The notes under the pieces were generated by a model, which had not been told where the DNA came from, did no database searches, and was given only the letters and a program-made list of their open reading frames with translations. 64,000 nt of DNA from JAVBMJ01 sp031552535 (GTDB lineage: Bacteria > Bacteroidota > Bacteroidia > Bacteroidales > Rikenellaceae). How positions within the stretch are numbered: the stretch's first letter is position 1; each line of letters begins with the position of its first letter. Positions 8,797-17,680 of this stretch are shown here, piece after piece. Location of the stretch: assembly GCA_031552535.1 (NCBI GenBank), contig JAVBMJ010000041.1, positions 1-64,000 on the forward strand, written 5' to 3'. A program made the translations under genes and the position numbers.

Positions 8797-9363
8797 ATGG
8801 AATGGTTCGCAGGTTTGGATCCGGCATTGAAGATTTACTGGGGGATAGCGCTGGTTGCCAGCGTTGTGTTTGTCATACAGACCATTATGACATTTATCGG
8901 ACTCGACGGTTCGGAAGGGATGAGTGCCGATTTCGATGGTGGGCTCGACAGCGACATCTCCGGCGGGCAACTATTCTCGTTGAGGAACCTCGTTAATTTT
9001 TTCCTCGGTTACGGATGGTCCACAGTCTGTTTCTACAATACGATCCAGTCGGCCGCCTGGCTCAATGTGGTTTCGGTATTGGTAGGGCTTGTGTTTGTGG
9101 CGGCCTTCTTCTTCCTTATGGTCCAGATCACAAAACTGGCGGTGGATAAAACATTTAAGATTGCCGACACCATGGGAAAAGCTGCCGATGTCTATCTGGC
9201 CATTCCGGGCGGCATGCAGGGCCGCGGCAAAATCCAGGTCAGCGTGGGAGGGGCCTATCACGAGATCGGCGCCATGACCCGCGACGGGAAATTGCCCACC
9301 GGCTCCAAAGCCAGAGTGGTGGAGATCATCGACAGCCAGACGGTGTTGGTCGAGCAACTGTAA
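8797..9363 (+). CDS. NfeD-like OB-fold membrane protein, flotillin partner
   Basis: A 188-residue membrane protein upstream of a flotillin gene, an arrangement typical of NfeD-like partners. Two or three hydrophobic segments are seen: about residues 14-34, a shorter one near 60-75, and about 85-108. They are followed by a soluble C-terminal beta domain (about 125-188) with the OB-fold pattern GRGKIQVSVGGAYHEIGA and a KARVVEIIDSQTVLVEQL ending. The open frame reaches back to 8650 but those residues fall in the glyA terminator; the ATG at 8797 is the sensible start. It probably acts in membrane microdomain organisation with flotillin; the exact role is not known from sequence. Confidence 0.75.
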   Translation: MEWFAGLDPALKIYWGIALVASVVFVIQTIMTFIGLDGSEGMSADFDGGLDSDISGGQLFSLRNLVNFFLGYGWSTVCFYNTIQSAAWLNVVSVLVGLVFVAAFFFLMVQITKLAVDKTFKIADTMGKAADVYLAIPGGMQGRGKIQVSVGGAYHEIGAMTRDGKLPTGSKARVVEIIDSQTVLVEQL

Positions 9364-9479
9364 GGGGGCAGTCCGACCGCTTTTAAGGACCTGCCCCTGA
9401 ACACTACCCGTATCACGCATACGCAGCAATTTTTCAAGAGTCAAGCTTAATTTAAAAAACCTAAACACAGTAAATATAT

Positions 9480-10919
9480 ATGGAACCTATTTATCTGATC
9501 GTAATAGGCGTGGTTGTCGGATTTATCCTGATCACGTCGTTGATAAAGCGTTACAAACGCTGTCCGTCCGACAAAATTCTGGTGGTATATGGCAATACGG
9601 GCGGCTCGTCGGCAAAGTGTATCCACGGGGGCGGTGCTTTTATATGGCCTGTGATACAGGATTTTGCATACCTGAACCTGAAGCCCATCTCTATTGAAGC
9701 CAATCTTACTAACGCACTCAGCGGCCAAAATATCCGCGTCGATGTACCTTGCCGTTTCACGGTGGGTATTTCGACCGAGTCGGAGAGTATGAACAACGCT
9801 GCCGAGCGTCTTCTGGGGCTTACGGCCGAACAGATACAGGAGTTGGCGAGCGACATATTGTTCGGGCAGTTGCGCCTTGTGATAGCCACGATGACAATCG
9901 AGGAGATCAATGCCGACCGCGACAAGTTCCTGGAGAGCATATCGACCAACGTGGAGGCCGAGTTGAAGAAGATAGGCCTTAAGCTGATCAACGTAAATGT
10001 GACCGACATCAAAGATGAGTCGGGCTACATCGAGGCTTTGGGCCGCGAAGCTGCCGCAAAGGCTATCAACGAGGCGAAGGTAAGCGTAGCCATCCAGGAA
10101 AAAATAGGTGAGATCGGTAAAGCCGAGGCTAACCGCGACACCCGTATAAAGACAGCGGAAGCTAACGCCATAGCGGTAAAGGGGGAGAACCAGTCGCGCA
10201 TCGAGGTCGCCAATTCCGACGCATTGCGTCGAGAAAAGGAGGCTGAGGCGTTGCGTATAGCGACATCGGCCGAAAAGGTGCAGCAGGCCAAGGCGTTGCA
10301 GGATGCCTACGCTGCCGAGCAGCTTGCCGAAAATGCCCGTGCCGACCGTGAGCGCTCGACCCAGCAGGCCAATATAATCGTGCCGGCCGAAGTCGAGAAG
10401 AAGCGCCGTATCATCGAGGCACAGGCCGAGGCGGAGAAGGTGCGCGAAAATGCCAAGGGCGAAGCCGACGCAATATTCGTCAAGATGGATGCCGAAGCGA
10501 GGGGTTTATTCGAGATCCTTACCAAGCAGGCTGATGGTTACGACAAGGTTGTGCGTGCTGCCGGCGGCGATCCTTCGAAGGCCTACCAGCTGTTGTTGAT
10601 TGAGAAACTGCCAGAGTTGGTAAAGACGCAGGTCGAAGCGGTTAAGAATATCAAGATCGACAAAGTGACCGTTTGGGACGGCAATAACGGGAAGGATGGC
10701 ACCACATCGACGGCCAATTTCATATCGGGCATGATGAAGTCAGTACCGCCTTTGAACGACCTCTTCAATATGGCCGGGCTCAATTTGCCTAACTATCTGA
10801 AAGGTGACGCTGCACAGGCCGGAGACGACACTTCGTGTGCCGTTACGGTAACGGAGACGGATGAGGCCCACATAGCCCAACCTGAATCGGCGGACAGGAA
10901 AAAGACAGGGAAGAAGTAA
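9480..10919 (+). CDS. Flotillin-like SPFH domain protein
   Basis: A flotillin (FloT/YuaG-type) protein of 479 residues. An N-terminal membrane anchor (residues 3-22) leads into the SPFH/band 7 domain (about 30-200). A long Ala/Glu/Lys-rich coiled coil (about 200-350, many AEA repeats) follows, and then a C-terminal tail. Flotillins scaffold membrane microdomains and affect protein assembly at the inner membrane. The NfeD-like gene upstream ends 116 bases before it. The last 40 residues are acidic, Thr-rich and likely disordered. Confidence 0.9.
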   Translation: MEPIYLIVIGVVVGFILITSLIKRYKRCPSDKILVVYGNTGGSSAKCIHGGGAFIWPVIQDFAYLNLKPISIEANLTNALSGQNIRVDVPCRFTVGISTESESMNNAAERLLGLTAEQIQELASDILFGQLRLVIATMTIEEINADRDKFLESISTNVEAELKKIGLKLINVNVTDIKDESGYIEALGREAAAKAINEAKVSVAIQEKIGEIGKAEANRDTRIKTAEANAIAVKGENQSRIEVANSDALRREKEAEALRIATSAEKVQQAKALQDAYAAEQLAENARADRERSTQQANIIVPAEVEKKRRIIEAQAEAEKVRENAKGEADAIFVKMDAEARGLFEILTKQADGYDKVVRAAGGDPSKAYQLLLIEKLPELVKTQVEAVKNIKIDKVTVWDGNNGKDGTTSTANFISGMMKSVPPLNDLFNMAGLNLPNYLKGDAAQAGDDTSCAVTVTETDEAHIAQPESADRKKTGKK

Positions 10920-11302
10920 CCTGCCAGGGAACGGCAGGGGCGAATAAACTATCTCCGTATTCTATGAATAGTTTCGCACCATTACTATAGTTTTGATCCG
11001 CCTAAAACCCGATCACTTCTTTAAGGCGTGTTGGCATTGATGGTCACGCCCGCCTTTTGCGTTCTTTCTTACCTGGTTTAACACGCCCGGCATTGCTTAG
11101 GGACACAACATTGTCCGGATAAAAATAACGCGAAACCCGAGTTTCTCCGTACCGTTAACACGCTTTAGAAAATTGCGCATATGAGAATCTTTTCCAAAGG
11201 GGCGATTTCCAAAGGGCGAATAAGGAGAAGGTGGCTCAAAACAAGATATGCTTCTCTTAAAATCGTATATTTAAGAACTCCCCTGAGGGGGGCAAATGAG
11301 AA

Positions 11303-11340
11303 GAAGGTGTGCCGAACGACGGGACACCTTCCTTGTTTAC
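11303..11340 (+). terminator. Hairpin with T-rich tail, possible plus-strand terminator
   Basis: GAAGGTGT (11303-11310) pairs with ACACCTTC (11324-11331) around a GC-rich middle, and CTTGTTTAC follows. It lies well downstream of the flotillin gene and may end that transcript. Confidence 0.45.
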
Positions 11341-11362
11341 AACCTTACCTACAAAAGCAAAT

Positions 11363-11399
11363 AAACGTGGACGGAAGAATAAATCTTCCGGCCACGTTT
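11363..11399 (-). terminator. Terminator of the polysaccharide gene cluster
   Basis: Two 15-base arms with one mismatch enclose a 7-base loop. On the minus strand the stem is followed by ATTTGCTTTTG. It sits 53 bases after the stop codon of the last gene of the minus-strand polysaccharide cluster and probably ends that transcript. Confidence 0.75.
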
Positions 11400-11451
11400 A
11401 TGCTGTTATTTTACGTCACTAAAAATCAAGCTGTTATCTGAAGAGATCGTT

Positions 11452-12300
11452 TTATCCAAGCTTTACCACCGGGACTTTACTCCAGTCGGTGGCTTTGTCG
11501 GCGGAAGCCAGATCGCAAAACTCGAAATCGGTAAGCCACCTGCGCAGTTTACGCTCTGCACGCCCCAGACCGACATAAGACTTGAACTTGCGCACCGCTG
11601 AAAGACCCTCCACCATAGGTTGGCCCGGATCGAGATCGCGCGGATGCAGGTAACTCATCAAATATTCGGACTCGCGGCTCCACCTGCGTATCAGCGGATA
11701 AGGCAGCAACCGGAAGTAGCCTCCGCCCGAAAAAACAAGATTACGGCCGCCTATGAGTTTTGTACTAATAGGGAACTCCTTTAACTTCACTCCGTTATAC
11801 TCGATCAAACTGGGCTGGGCTTTCCCGAACGACGGTATGCCCCCATGGGCATGCGCCGCCGGAAATACCGAACAGTCTATCTCTATACCACACTGGGCAA
11901 TGATCTCGAACGCCCACGGCTGCTTTTCGGTTATCGAAAAACCCGGAGCCCGGAAATAACGCACAGGTTTGCCGGTTATGTCTTCCAGCAGATGGATCGA
12001 CGCGGTGAGTTCGCGGCGGAAACTATCGGGCGTCATCGCGCTTATCAGGTCGTGGTTGACCGTATGCGATCCTATCTCGTAGCTGTCGGCTATCTTTCGG
12101 ACCACCTCGGGATATTGCTTTGCAATCCAGCCTATTATAAAGAATGTCGCACTGGTATTCGTCTCGTCCAGCAACCGGAGTATACGGTCGGTGTTCTCAT
12201 GTATGCGAACCTCGAATTTAGACCACTGCTCCTCGCCGGCCGTCGATTCGTTTTCCAACAGGTGGAACCACTCCTCTATGTCGAAAGTCAGTATGTTCAT
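11452..12300 (-). CDS. Polysaccharide deacetylase (NodB domain, DUF3473 C-terminus)
   Basis: A 282-residue carbohydrate esterase 4 protein of the DUF3473-containing branch often found in exopolysaccharide loci. The NodB metal site is visible: TFDIEEWFH with Asp7, and GSHTVNHDL with His79 and His83. The YFRAPGFS motif near 115 and the C-terminal half with LMSYLHPRDLDPGQP are also present. It should remove acetyl groups from N-acetyl sugars of a glycan or its lipid-linked precursor. There is no signal peptide, so it likely acts in the cytoplasm or on the inner face. It is the last gene of the cluster; its start is 88 bases after the acetyltransferase stop. Confidence 0.85.
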   Translation of the reverse strand: MNILTFDIEEWFHLLENESTAGEEQWSKFEVRIHENTDRILRLLDETNTSATFFIIGWIAKQYPEVVRKIADSYEIGSHTVNHDLISAMTPDSFRRELTASIHLLEDITGKPVRYFRAPGFSITEKQPWAFEIIAQCGIEIDCSVFPAAHAHGGIPSFGKAQPSLIEYNGVKLKEFPISTKLIGGRNLVFSGGGYFRLLPYPLIRRWSRESEYLMSYLHPRDLDPGQPMVEGLSAVRKFKSYVGLGRAERKLRRWLTDFEFCDLASADKATDWSKVPVVKLG

Positions 12301-12387
12301 ATCTCAGATAGATTATTAATAACGGGGCGAATCCGGTAAACGGTAAATTTTATTTATGTTGACCCAGGTAAACCACCTGGCAAACCG

Positions 12388-13455
12388 CTACAGGTCGTCC
12401 GAGTCCACAAACATCAGGTGCCAGTTCTCTTCCGCCATCAGCTCCCCGTCGGTAAACTCCCCCGACAGATTCTTCACGATCAGGCTGAAAACAAAAGGAC
12501 TCTTGAAGAATCCGTTACGCAACAGACGGTATTTCGATGCCGACGTCCCGCTCATCATCATCATTATGGCCTCCTTACCGTTCTCGCGGGCAGAGAGGAG
12601 CAATGCCCGGTGCAGGTTGCCCAGGCATGCCTCCTCTCCCGGCAACACCATGAAATCGAGAACACCGTACGACGGGACCCCTTCTTTTACAATGGCCCGT
12701 GCCGACACCATACCGCATAACCTGTTCTCTTTGTAGGCCCCAAAAAATAGGTACTCCTTGCCCGGCGCACCATATCTCCAACGCGAAAAGCCGGGGTCCT
12801 TAACCAGATGGTTCCTAACGCTCACACTCCATCCGGCAATAAAGTCACCGTATCCGGCAATATCCTCCACCCTACCGAACGACCTTATTTCGTAACGTTT
12901 ATCACAACATCCCGACATCACAGCGTTGTACAATCCCACAAAGGGATTCAGCAGCGGCGCCGCGAATCCCGCCTTCTTCGACCTGAGCAACGCTCCCATC
13001 TTCACAAAGCGCATGTAGAGCGGCATCCTGAAGGCGATTTTCCATCCCACCTTCAGGTGCCCGGGTATCACGGCCTTGCGTATCGGGTAACCCGTAGCAA
13101 ACGACAGCCCCTCCCGTTGCATTTCGCCGGTCGAATACCTCCCCATTTTCGTGAACACCCCCTGCCCCCTGAAACGCGAACTGGTCATCACATCGCATAC
13201 CATCGCCACCGGCACCGTACGCCCTCCTATATTGTAATTATAGGGGATTGCTGCGTAGTATCCTGCCATCGCATCGCCTATACGGGCTATATACTCATAA
13301 GAGGGCCGCGAGGCGGGAAACGAATGGAACTTCCATAAATAGTAATGCTGCTCGACGACAGTAGTCCCTATATTTTCCGGAAAACAGTCGACAAACAACT
13401 CACGTTGCTCCTTAAGGCCGGTGCGGTAGTCGAACCGCTCCATCTTGACATCCAT
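12388..13455 (-). CDS. GNAT-type acyltransferase, probably two GNAT domains
   Basis: A 355-residue protein whose length fits two GNAT folds in tandem. The N-terminal half has a clear acyl-CoA or acyl-carrier binding motif near residues 90-110 (MVCDVMTSSRFRGQGVFTKM, R-G-Q-G). The C-terminal half (about 215-350) repeats the strand pattern (LCGMVSARAIVKE, YGVLDFMVLPG). The start codon overlaps the stop codon of the upstream short-chain dehydrogenase gene by one base (TAATG), so the two are translationally coupled. The position after FabH and an SDR suggests that it transfers an acyl group to an amino sugar; that is inference. Confidence 0.7.
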   Translation of the reverse strand: MDVKMERFDYRTGLKEQRELFVDCFPENIGTTVVEQHYYLWKFHSFPASRPSYEYIARIGDAMAGYYAAIPYNYNIGGRTVPVAMVCDVMTSSRFRGQGVFTKMGRYSTGEMQREGLSFATGYPIRKAVIPGHLKVGWKIAFRMPLYMRFVKMGALLRSKKAGFAAPLLNPFVGLYNAVMSGCCDKRYEIRSFGRVEDIAGYGDFIAGWSVSVRNHLVKDPGFSRWRYGAPGKEYLFFGAYKENRLCGMVSARAIVKEGVPSYGVLDFMVLPGEEACLGNLHRALLLSARENGKEAIMMMMSGTSASKYRLLRNGFFKSPFVFSLIVKNLSGEFTDGELMAEENWHLMFVDSDDL

Positions 13456-14144
13456 TATACCAATCCTCCGTTAATGTCTATTTCACTGCCGTTGACGTAG
13501 GGAGTATCCATAAGATACCGCACCGTCCTGAAAATCTCCTCCGGCTCGCAGAATCTGCCCGAAGGTATCAACGCCTTTATCTTTTCCTGGTACGCCTCCG
13601 GCACGTCGTTCACACCCATGCCGGCGTTGACATAGCCCAGGTTGATCGAGTTTACGGTGATCCCCATCGAACCGTTTTCCGCGGCGAGCGAACGGGACAG
13701 ACCCCAAAGGGCCGACTTGGTGGCGGCATAAGCGCTGACACCCGGCGTGGGGAACTTCGCGACGACCGACGAAATGTTGATTATGCGGCCATAGCGCTGG
13801 GTACGCATCAGCGGCAGCACTTCATGGATCACATTGAACGTCCCCAGCAGATTGACCTCCACCACCCGGCGCCACTTGTCCATGTCGGCTTTATGGGCGA
13901 ACGAATTGTAAGAGATGCCCGCGCAGTTTATCAGGACGATATCCCGCAGATGCTCACCTAACGATGCGATCCACTCCTGCACTGCCCGGTAGTCCGAGAT
14001 ATCCACCCTGCGGTAATCGGCAGCATCCTCCTCGAACCCCTCCAGCGAAGAGTTGTAGGTCCCCGCCACCTCGTAACCGGCTCCCTTGAAGGCGGTGAAA
14101 AGGTAGCGTCCCACATTTTTCGAAGCGCCCGTAATGATTATCAT
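13455..14144 (-). CDS. Short-chain dehydrogenase/reductase, FabG-like
   Basis: A 229-residue short-chain dehydrogenase with the cofactor motif TGASKNVG at residues 5-12, NCAG near 85, Ser in NISSVVAK, and Tyr-x-x-x-Lys in YAATK. It is closest in style to 3-oxoacyl-ACP reductases. Its ATG at 14144 overlaps the FabH-like stop codon by four bases (ATGA). A longer frame starting at 14177 lies inside the upstream gene and lacks family support. The coupling to a FabH-like synthase and a GNAT protein suggests reduction of an acetoacetyl thioester to 3-hydroxybutyryl for sugar acylation. A sugar-ketone substrate is the alternative. Confidence 0.8.
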   Translation of the reverse strand: MIIITGASKNVGRYLFTAFKGAGYEVAGTYNSSLEGFEEDAADYRRVDISDYRAVQEWIASLGEHLRDIVLINCAGISYNSFAHKADMDKWRRVVEVNLLGTFNVIHEVLPLMRTQRYGRIINISSVVAKFPTPGVSAYAATKSALWGLSRSLAAENGSMGITVNSINLGYVNAGMGVNDVPEAYQEKIKALIPSGRFCEPEEIFRTVRYLMDTPYVNGSEIDINGGLV

Positions 14145-15136
14145 GACCACTTGATGATTGCCGCGCCGTAGGTCCAACCGCTACCCACAGCCGCGAAGAG
14201 TATGTTGTCTCCCTTTTTGATCTTGCCGGCCCGGTTGACCTCGTCCAGCAGGATGGGAATCGTACCGCCCGACGTGTTGGCGTAACGCTCCATATTGTGC
14301 ATCACCTTCTCGAAGGGGAGGCCTATGATCTCGGCCGTTTTCTTCAGAATCCTTATACTCGGCTGATGGGGAACCATCAGCGATATATCTTCGATACTGA
14401 GGCCTGTATCCTCCAACACCTGCCCGATAGCCTTGGGCAGAACCTTCACCGCAGACGAGAATACCACGCTTCCGTTCATCTGGAAGTAGTGGTCGCCCCG
14501 CTCCAGCGTCTCCACGCTCGACACCATCTCCGAGCCGCCCGCCGGGATGGTAAACCCGAACATCTCCTCACGCGTGTCGGTATAGAGGCGGTATGCCAGA
14601 AATCCCTCGTCGTCGCTGGCGTGGCTCAGCACGGCGGCTCCGGCCCCGTCGCCGAAGAACACTGCGTCGCGGCGGTTCCAGTCGGTGATCTTCGAAAATG
14701 TGTCGGCTCCGATCACCAAAACGTTATCGTAAACCCCGCTGGCGATGTACTGACTGGCCACCGACGTGGCGAACAGGAATCCACTGCAAACAGCCGACAG
14801 GTCGAACGCCGCCGCATTATGCGCCTTCATTTTATTCTGCACTATGGCGGCCGTCGATGGCGCCTTGCGGTCGGGGGTGGCCGTGGCCACTATGATCAGG
14901 TCGATATCCTCGACTCCGAGTCCTGCGTTTTCGACAGCCCTCAATCCGGCTTTCATGGCCAGGTCGCTCGTGGGCTGGTCAGGCGCGGCAATGTGCCTCT
15001 CCTTTATTCCCACGTTCTCATAAACCCACGCTGCACTGGTGGGCACTATCGTTTCGAGATACTCGTTGGTATATACCGTTTCGGGCGCGTATGAACCCGT
15101 GCCGATGATCCTGACACTACGTATTACTTGTTTCAT
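14141..15136 (-). CDS. FabH-like 3-oxoacyl-ACP synthase III
   Basis: A thiolase-fold KAS III protein of 331 residues, the full family length. The Cys-His-Asn triad is present: Cys117 in SAVCSGFLFA, His in MVPHQPS, Asn in YANTSGGT. KAS III enzymes condense acetyl-CoA (or another starter) with malonyl-ACP. Its place inside a polysaccharide cluster rather than a fab operon suggests a dedicated job, making a short 3-oxoacyl thioester for a sugar substituent. No acyl carrier protein gene is nearby, so it would borrow the housekeeping ACP. It could also simply be a second FabH; context favours the first reading. Confidence 0.8.
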   Translation of the reverse strand: MKQVIRSVRIIGTGSYAPETVYTNEYLETIVPTSAAWVYENVGIKERHIAAPDQPTSDLAMKAGLRAVENAGLGVEDIDLIIVATATPDRKAPSTAAIVQNKMKAHNAAAFDLSAVCSGFLFATSVASQYIASGVYDNVLVIGADTFSKITDWNRRDAVFFGDGAGAAVLSHASDDEGFLAYRLYTDTREEMFGFTIPAGGSEMVSSVETLERGDHYFQMNGSVVFSSAVKVLPKAIGQVLEDTGLSIEDISLMVPHQPSIRILKKTAEIIGLPFEKVMHNMERYANTSGGTIPILLDEVNRAGKIKKGDNILFAAVGSGWTYGAAIIKWS

Positions 15137-15154
15137 ATCCGTAAATATAATATG

Positions 15155-16387
15155 TTATTTTTTTCTTACCCTGTCGGCCCCCAACCGCCCCAGCGAGGCT
15201 ACCAGATCCGATACAATGACATCTTTAGAAAAATGGTCGTGATAGTATTTCCTGCCTTTCCCCCCCATTTCAGAAAGTGCTTCGGCGCCCAGAGCCTTGG
15301 CTGCACGCACATTGTTGGCCAAAGCTATATGGTCGGCGGCATGGGCCGCAAATCCACACCCAGACTCCTTCACCACCTCGTATCCCGCCCCGTTGATCAT
15401 AGCCATGACAGGCTTGCCGAAAGCCATGTATGACTGCGTGCGCGACGGAAGCGTCAGGTTGATCACGTCGTTATCCTTCAACGTAACCAGCAGCACGTCG
15501 GCACGCGAATAGACCTGCGGCATGGCATCGAGCGGAAAACGGCCCGGCAAAAATACCGTGTCGCTCAACCCCTGCGCCGCTACTTCGGCCTCCAGCCACT
15601 CCTTCTTGCTGCCGCTACCTACGAACACCCACTTGATCTCCTTATCGTCGGCGGTCTCGGTGGCGGCTTTGACGATGTAGTCAACCCCCTGTCCTTCGGA
15701 TATATTGCCTGCGAACATCACCACAAATCCCCCTGGTATGACGTCCTTATATTGATCGCTGTCCGCCACGGGCGACAGGAAAATATCTTCGGCCCAGTTG
15801 GGCAGATAGTGTATCTTCTTACCGTCGGCCCCTTTTTCCATCACAGAGGCCCGGAAACCTTTGCTCGATATGTATATCCTATCGGCCTTTTTATATATGT
15901 ACCGCACCATCCGGCCTATCTGCCTGTAAATAAACCCCGAATTCAGCCTTTCGGACGCGGCCACGCATTCGGGCCACAAATCCTGCACCCACAATCCGAA
16001 AGGGGTCCCGTAAACAGCCCTGTGGACCATGGCCGGGAACGCCATGATGATAGGCGAAGTGGCGAACACGAAACTCGCGTCGTAGCGCCTCGGGTGGAAC
16101 AGCGCGAAGATAGAAGCGAACAGCGCAAACGACAAATAGTTGATTGCCAACTTAAAACCACTGGCATCACCCCGCGCAAAGATCGGTATGCGATACACCG
16201 TAGCCCCGTTGTATTCGCCTTTCACCTTCGAGAAAAACCCATAGCCGTTATAGAATTTTCCTTCCGGATAATTGGGTTTGCCGGTGATCACCGACACCTC
16301 ATGCCCACGCCTGACCAACTCAGTCACAAGATCGTTGATCTTGAAACTTTCGGGCCAAAAATGCTGGGATACGACAAGAATCTTCAT
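15155..16387 (-). CDS. Glycosyltransferase family 4, WbuB-like
   Basis: A 410-residue GT4 retaining glycosyltransferase. The N-terminal MKILVVSQHFWPESFKIND and the RGHEVSVITGKPNYPEG segment are hallmarks of the WbuB group, which is tied to L-FucNAc-containing O-antigens. The C-terminal half binds the nucleotide sugar (VMFAGNISEGQGVDYIV, then a PSRTQSYMAFGKPVMA stretch in place of the classic E-x7-E). It should add the sugar made by the neighbouring dehydratase/epimerase genes to the lipid-linked unit at the inner membrane. A longer frame to 16438 is less likely than the ATG at 16387. Confidence 0.85.
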   Translation of the reverse strand: MKILVVSQHFWPESFKINDLVTELVRRGHEVSVITGKPNYPEGKFYNGYGFFSKVKGEYNGATVYRIPIFARGDASGFKLAINYLSFALFASIFALFHPRRYDASFVFATSPIIMAFPAMVHRAVYGTPFGLWVQDLWPECVAASERLNSGFIYRQIGRMVRYIYKKADRIYISSKGFRASVMEKGADGKKIHYLPNWAEDIFLSPVADSDQYKDVIPGGFVVMFAGNISEGQGVDYIVKAATETADDKEIKWVFVGSGSKKEWLEAEVAAQGLSDTVFLPGRFPLDAMPQVYSRADVLLVTLKDNDVINLTLPSRTQSYMAFGKPVMAMINGAGYEVVKESGCGFAAHAADHIALANNVRAAKALGAEALSEMGGKGRKYYHDHFSKDVIVSDLVASLGRLGADRVRKK

Positions 16388-16465
16388 TCTGTTAAAACCG
16401 TTAAGGCGTGTTAAGGAACTATTAACCAGAGCGACCATGCTATGTCGCGACAGTCACGCCGACGC

Positions 16466-17596
16466 CTAAATAAACTTCGACCAGACCGTACGGTTGATAT
16501 AATCCGTATATGATAGTATGATCCGTACAACCTTCTTCGAAACGTTGTCGGCATCGTAATCCGGGATCGGACGTATCGCCGTGGGGTTCTCATTGAACTG
16601 TGAAACAACCACCTCTATCGCATCGAGTATCCGTCCGCTTTCGAGGCCGGTCATAATCAGCGTCCCTTCGTCCATACCCTCCGGGCGCTCATGGGCCTGG
16701 CGGATGGTGATCGCCGGGAAACCCAGTATCGACGACTCTTCGGTGATCGTGCCGCTGTCCGATATGCAGCAATACGCATTCTGCTGCAGCTTGATATACT
16801 CCAGGAAGCCGAAAGGCTTCATGAACTCTATCATCGGATTGCTGTTCACAAACCCTATTGCTTCCAGCTTTTTACGCGTGCGCGGATGAGTCGATACAAT
16901 GACTTTTTTGCCATATTTGGCCACTATTGCCGACAGCGACTCCAGCAGGTCGCTGAAATTCTTCTCCGAATCGACATTCTCCTCGCGGTGGGTCGACACA
17001 ATGAAATAATCACCTTTCGAGAGTCCTTCGCGCTCCAGAATGTCCGATTTTTCGATATCCGCCTTATGGTGCTCCAACACCTCGCGCATCGGCGAACCGG
17101 TCTTTATCACCGTTTCCGGAGGCAACCCCTCGGCGACCAGGTATTTGCGGGCATGTTCCGACAGCGGCATATTGATGTCGCTCAGGTGGTCCACAATCTT
17201 GCGGTTGATCTCCTCGGGCACCCTCTGGTCGAAACAACGGTTACCCGCCTCCATATGGAAGATGGGTATCTTGCGCTTCTTGGCCGGGATCACCGAGATG
17301 CAACTGTTCGTGTCGCCGTAGAGCAACACCGCTTCGGGGCGCTCTTTCTCCATCACCTCGTCGGCCTTCATTATCACGTTGGCTATCGTCTCCGAAGCAT
17401 TCTTGCCTGCTGCATCGAGGAAATAGTCCGGTTTGCGGACTCCCAACTGCTGGAAAAATATCTCGTTCAGCTCGAAATCGAAATTCTGCCCCGTGTGCAC
17501 CAGCACATGGTTCGTGTATTTATCCAACTCGGCAATAACCCTGCTGAGTTTTATTATCTCGGGACGCGTCCCGACTATCGTCATAACTTTCAACAT
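16466..17596 (-). CDS. wecB: UDP-GlcNAc 2-epimerase family (non-hydrolysing), FnlC/CapG-like
   Basis: A 376-residue non-hydrolysing UDP-N-acetylhexosamine 2-epimerase. MTIVGTRPEIIKLSRVI at the N-terminus, the HTGQN segment, FHMEAGNRCFDQRVPEEINRKIVDH and DSGTITEESS are all in place. The EAGNRCFDQRVPEE form and the neighbours (a CapE/FnlA-type dehydratase, a reductase and a cupin) point to the CapG/FnlC/WbjD branch. That branch makes UDP-L-FucNAc or UDP-L-QuiNAc from the C2 epimer. Plain ManNAc synthesis (WecB proper) is the alternative, but no WecC partner is here. Confidence 0.85.
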   Translation of the reverse strand: MLKVMTIVGTRPEIIKLSRVIAELDKYTNHVLVHTGQNFDFELNEIFFQQLGVRKPDYFLDAAGKNASETIANVIMKADEVMEKERPEAVLLYGDTNSCISVIPAKKRKIPIFHMEAGNRCFDQRVPEEINRKIVDHLSDINMPLSEHARKYLVAEGLPPETVIKTGSPMREVLEHHKADIEKSDILEREGLSKGDYFIVSTHREENVDSEKNFSDLLESLSAIVAKYGKKVIVSTHPRTRKKLEAIGFVNSNPMIEFMKPFGFLEYIKLQQNAYCCISDSGTITEESSILGFPAITIRQAHERPEGMDEGTLIMTGLESGRILDAIEVVVSQFNENPTAIRPIPDYDADNVSKKVVRIILSYTDYINRTVWSKFI

Positions 17597-17680
17597 AATT
17601 CATCTGTTTTAACAAGCCTCGCAGCCTGACTTAAAAATGCACCGGCCAAAGTGTCGCCGCCGCGTACCGCGACTTCAGAC

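Larger units (their letters stand above)
10920..11451. other. Long non-coding stretch with several hairpins
   Basis: No gene is supported. A plus-strand open frame at 11181-11441 (86 codons) has no recognisable domain and crosses two hairpins. The stretch holds the GGCGTGTT/AACACGCC inverted pair (11025-11032 and 11080-11087), related to the repeat at 43908-44073. It also holds a hairpin at 11303-11332 followed by TTGTTT, and the terminator at 11363-11399. Confidence 0.5.

Noticed and set aside
11181..11441. Plus-strand frame of 86 codons after the flotillin gene
   Set aside because: It runs across two terminator-like hairpins and has no family resemblance, signal peptide or ribosome-binding site.
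12388..14144. Frameshifted or split single enzyme across the SDR and GNAT genes
   Set aside because: Each protein has a complete set of its own family motifs and the junction is a clean TAATG overlap.
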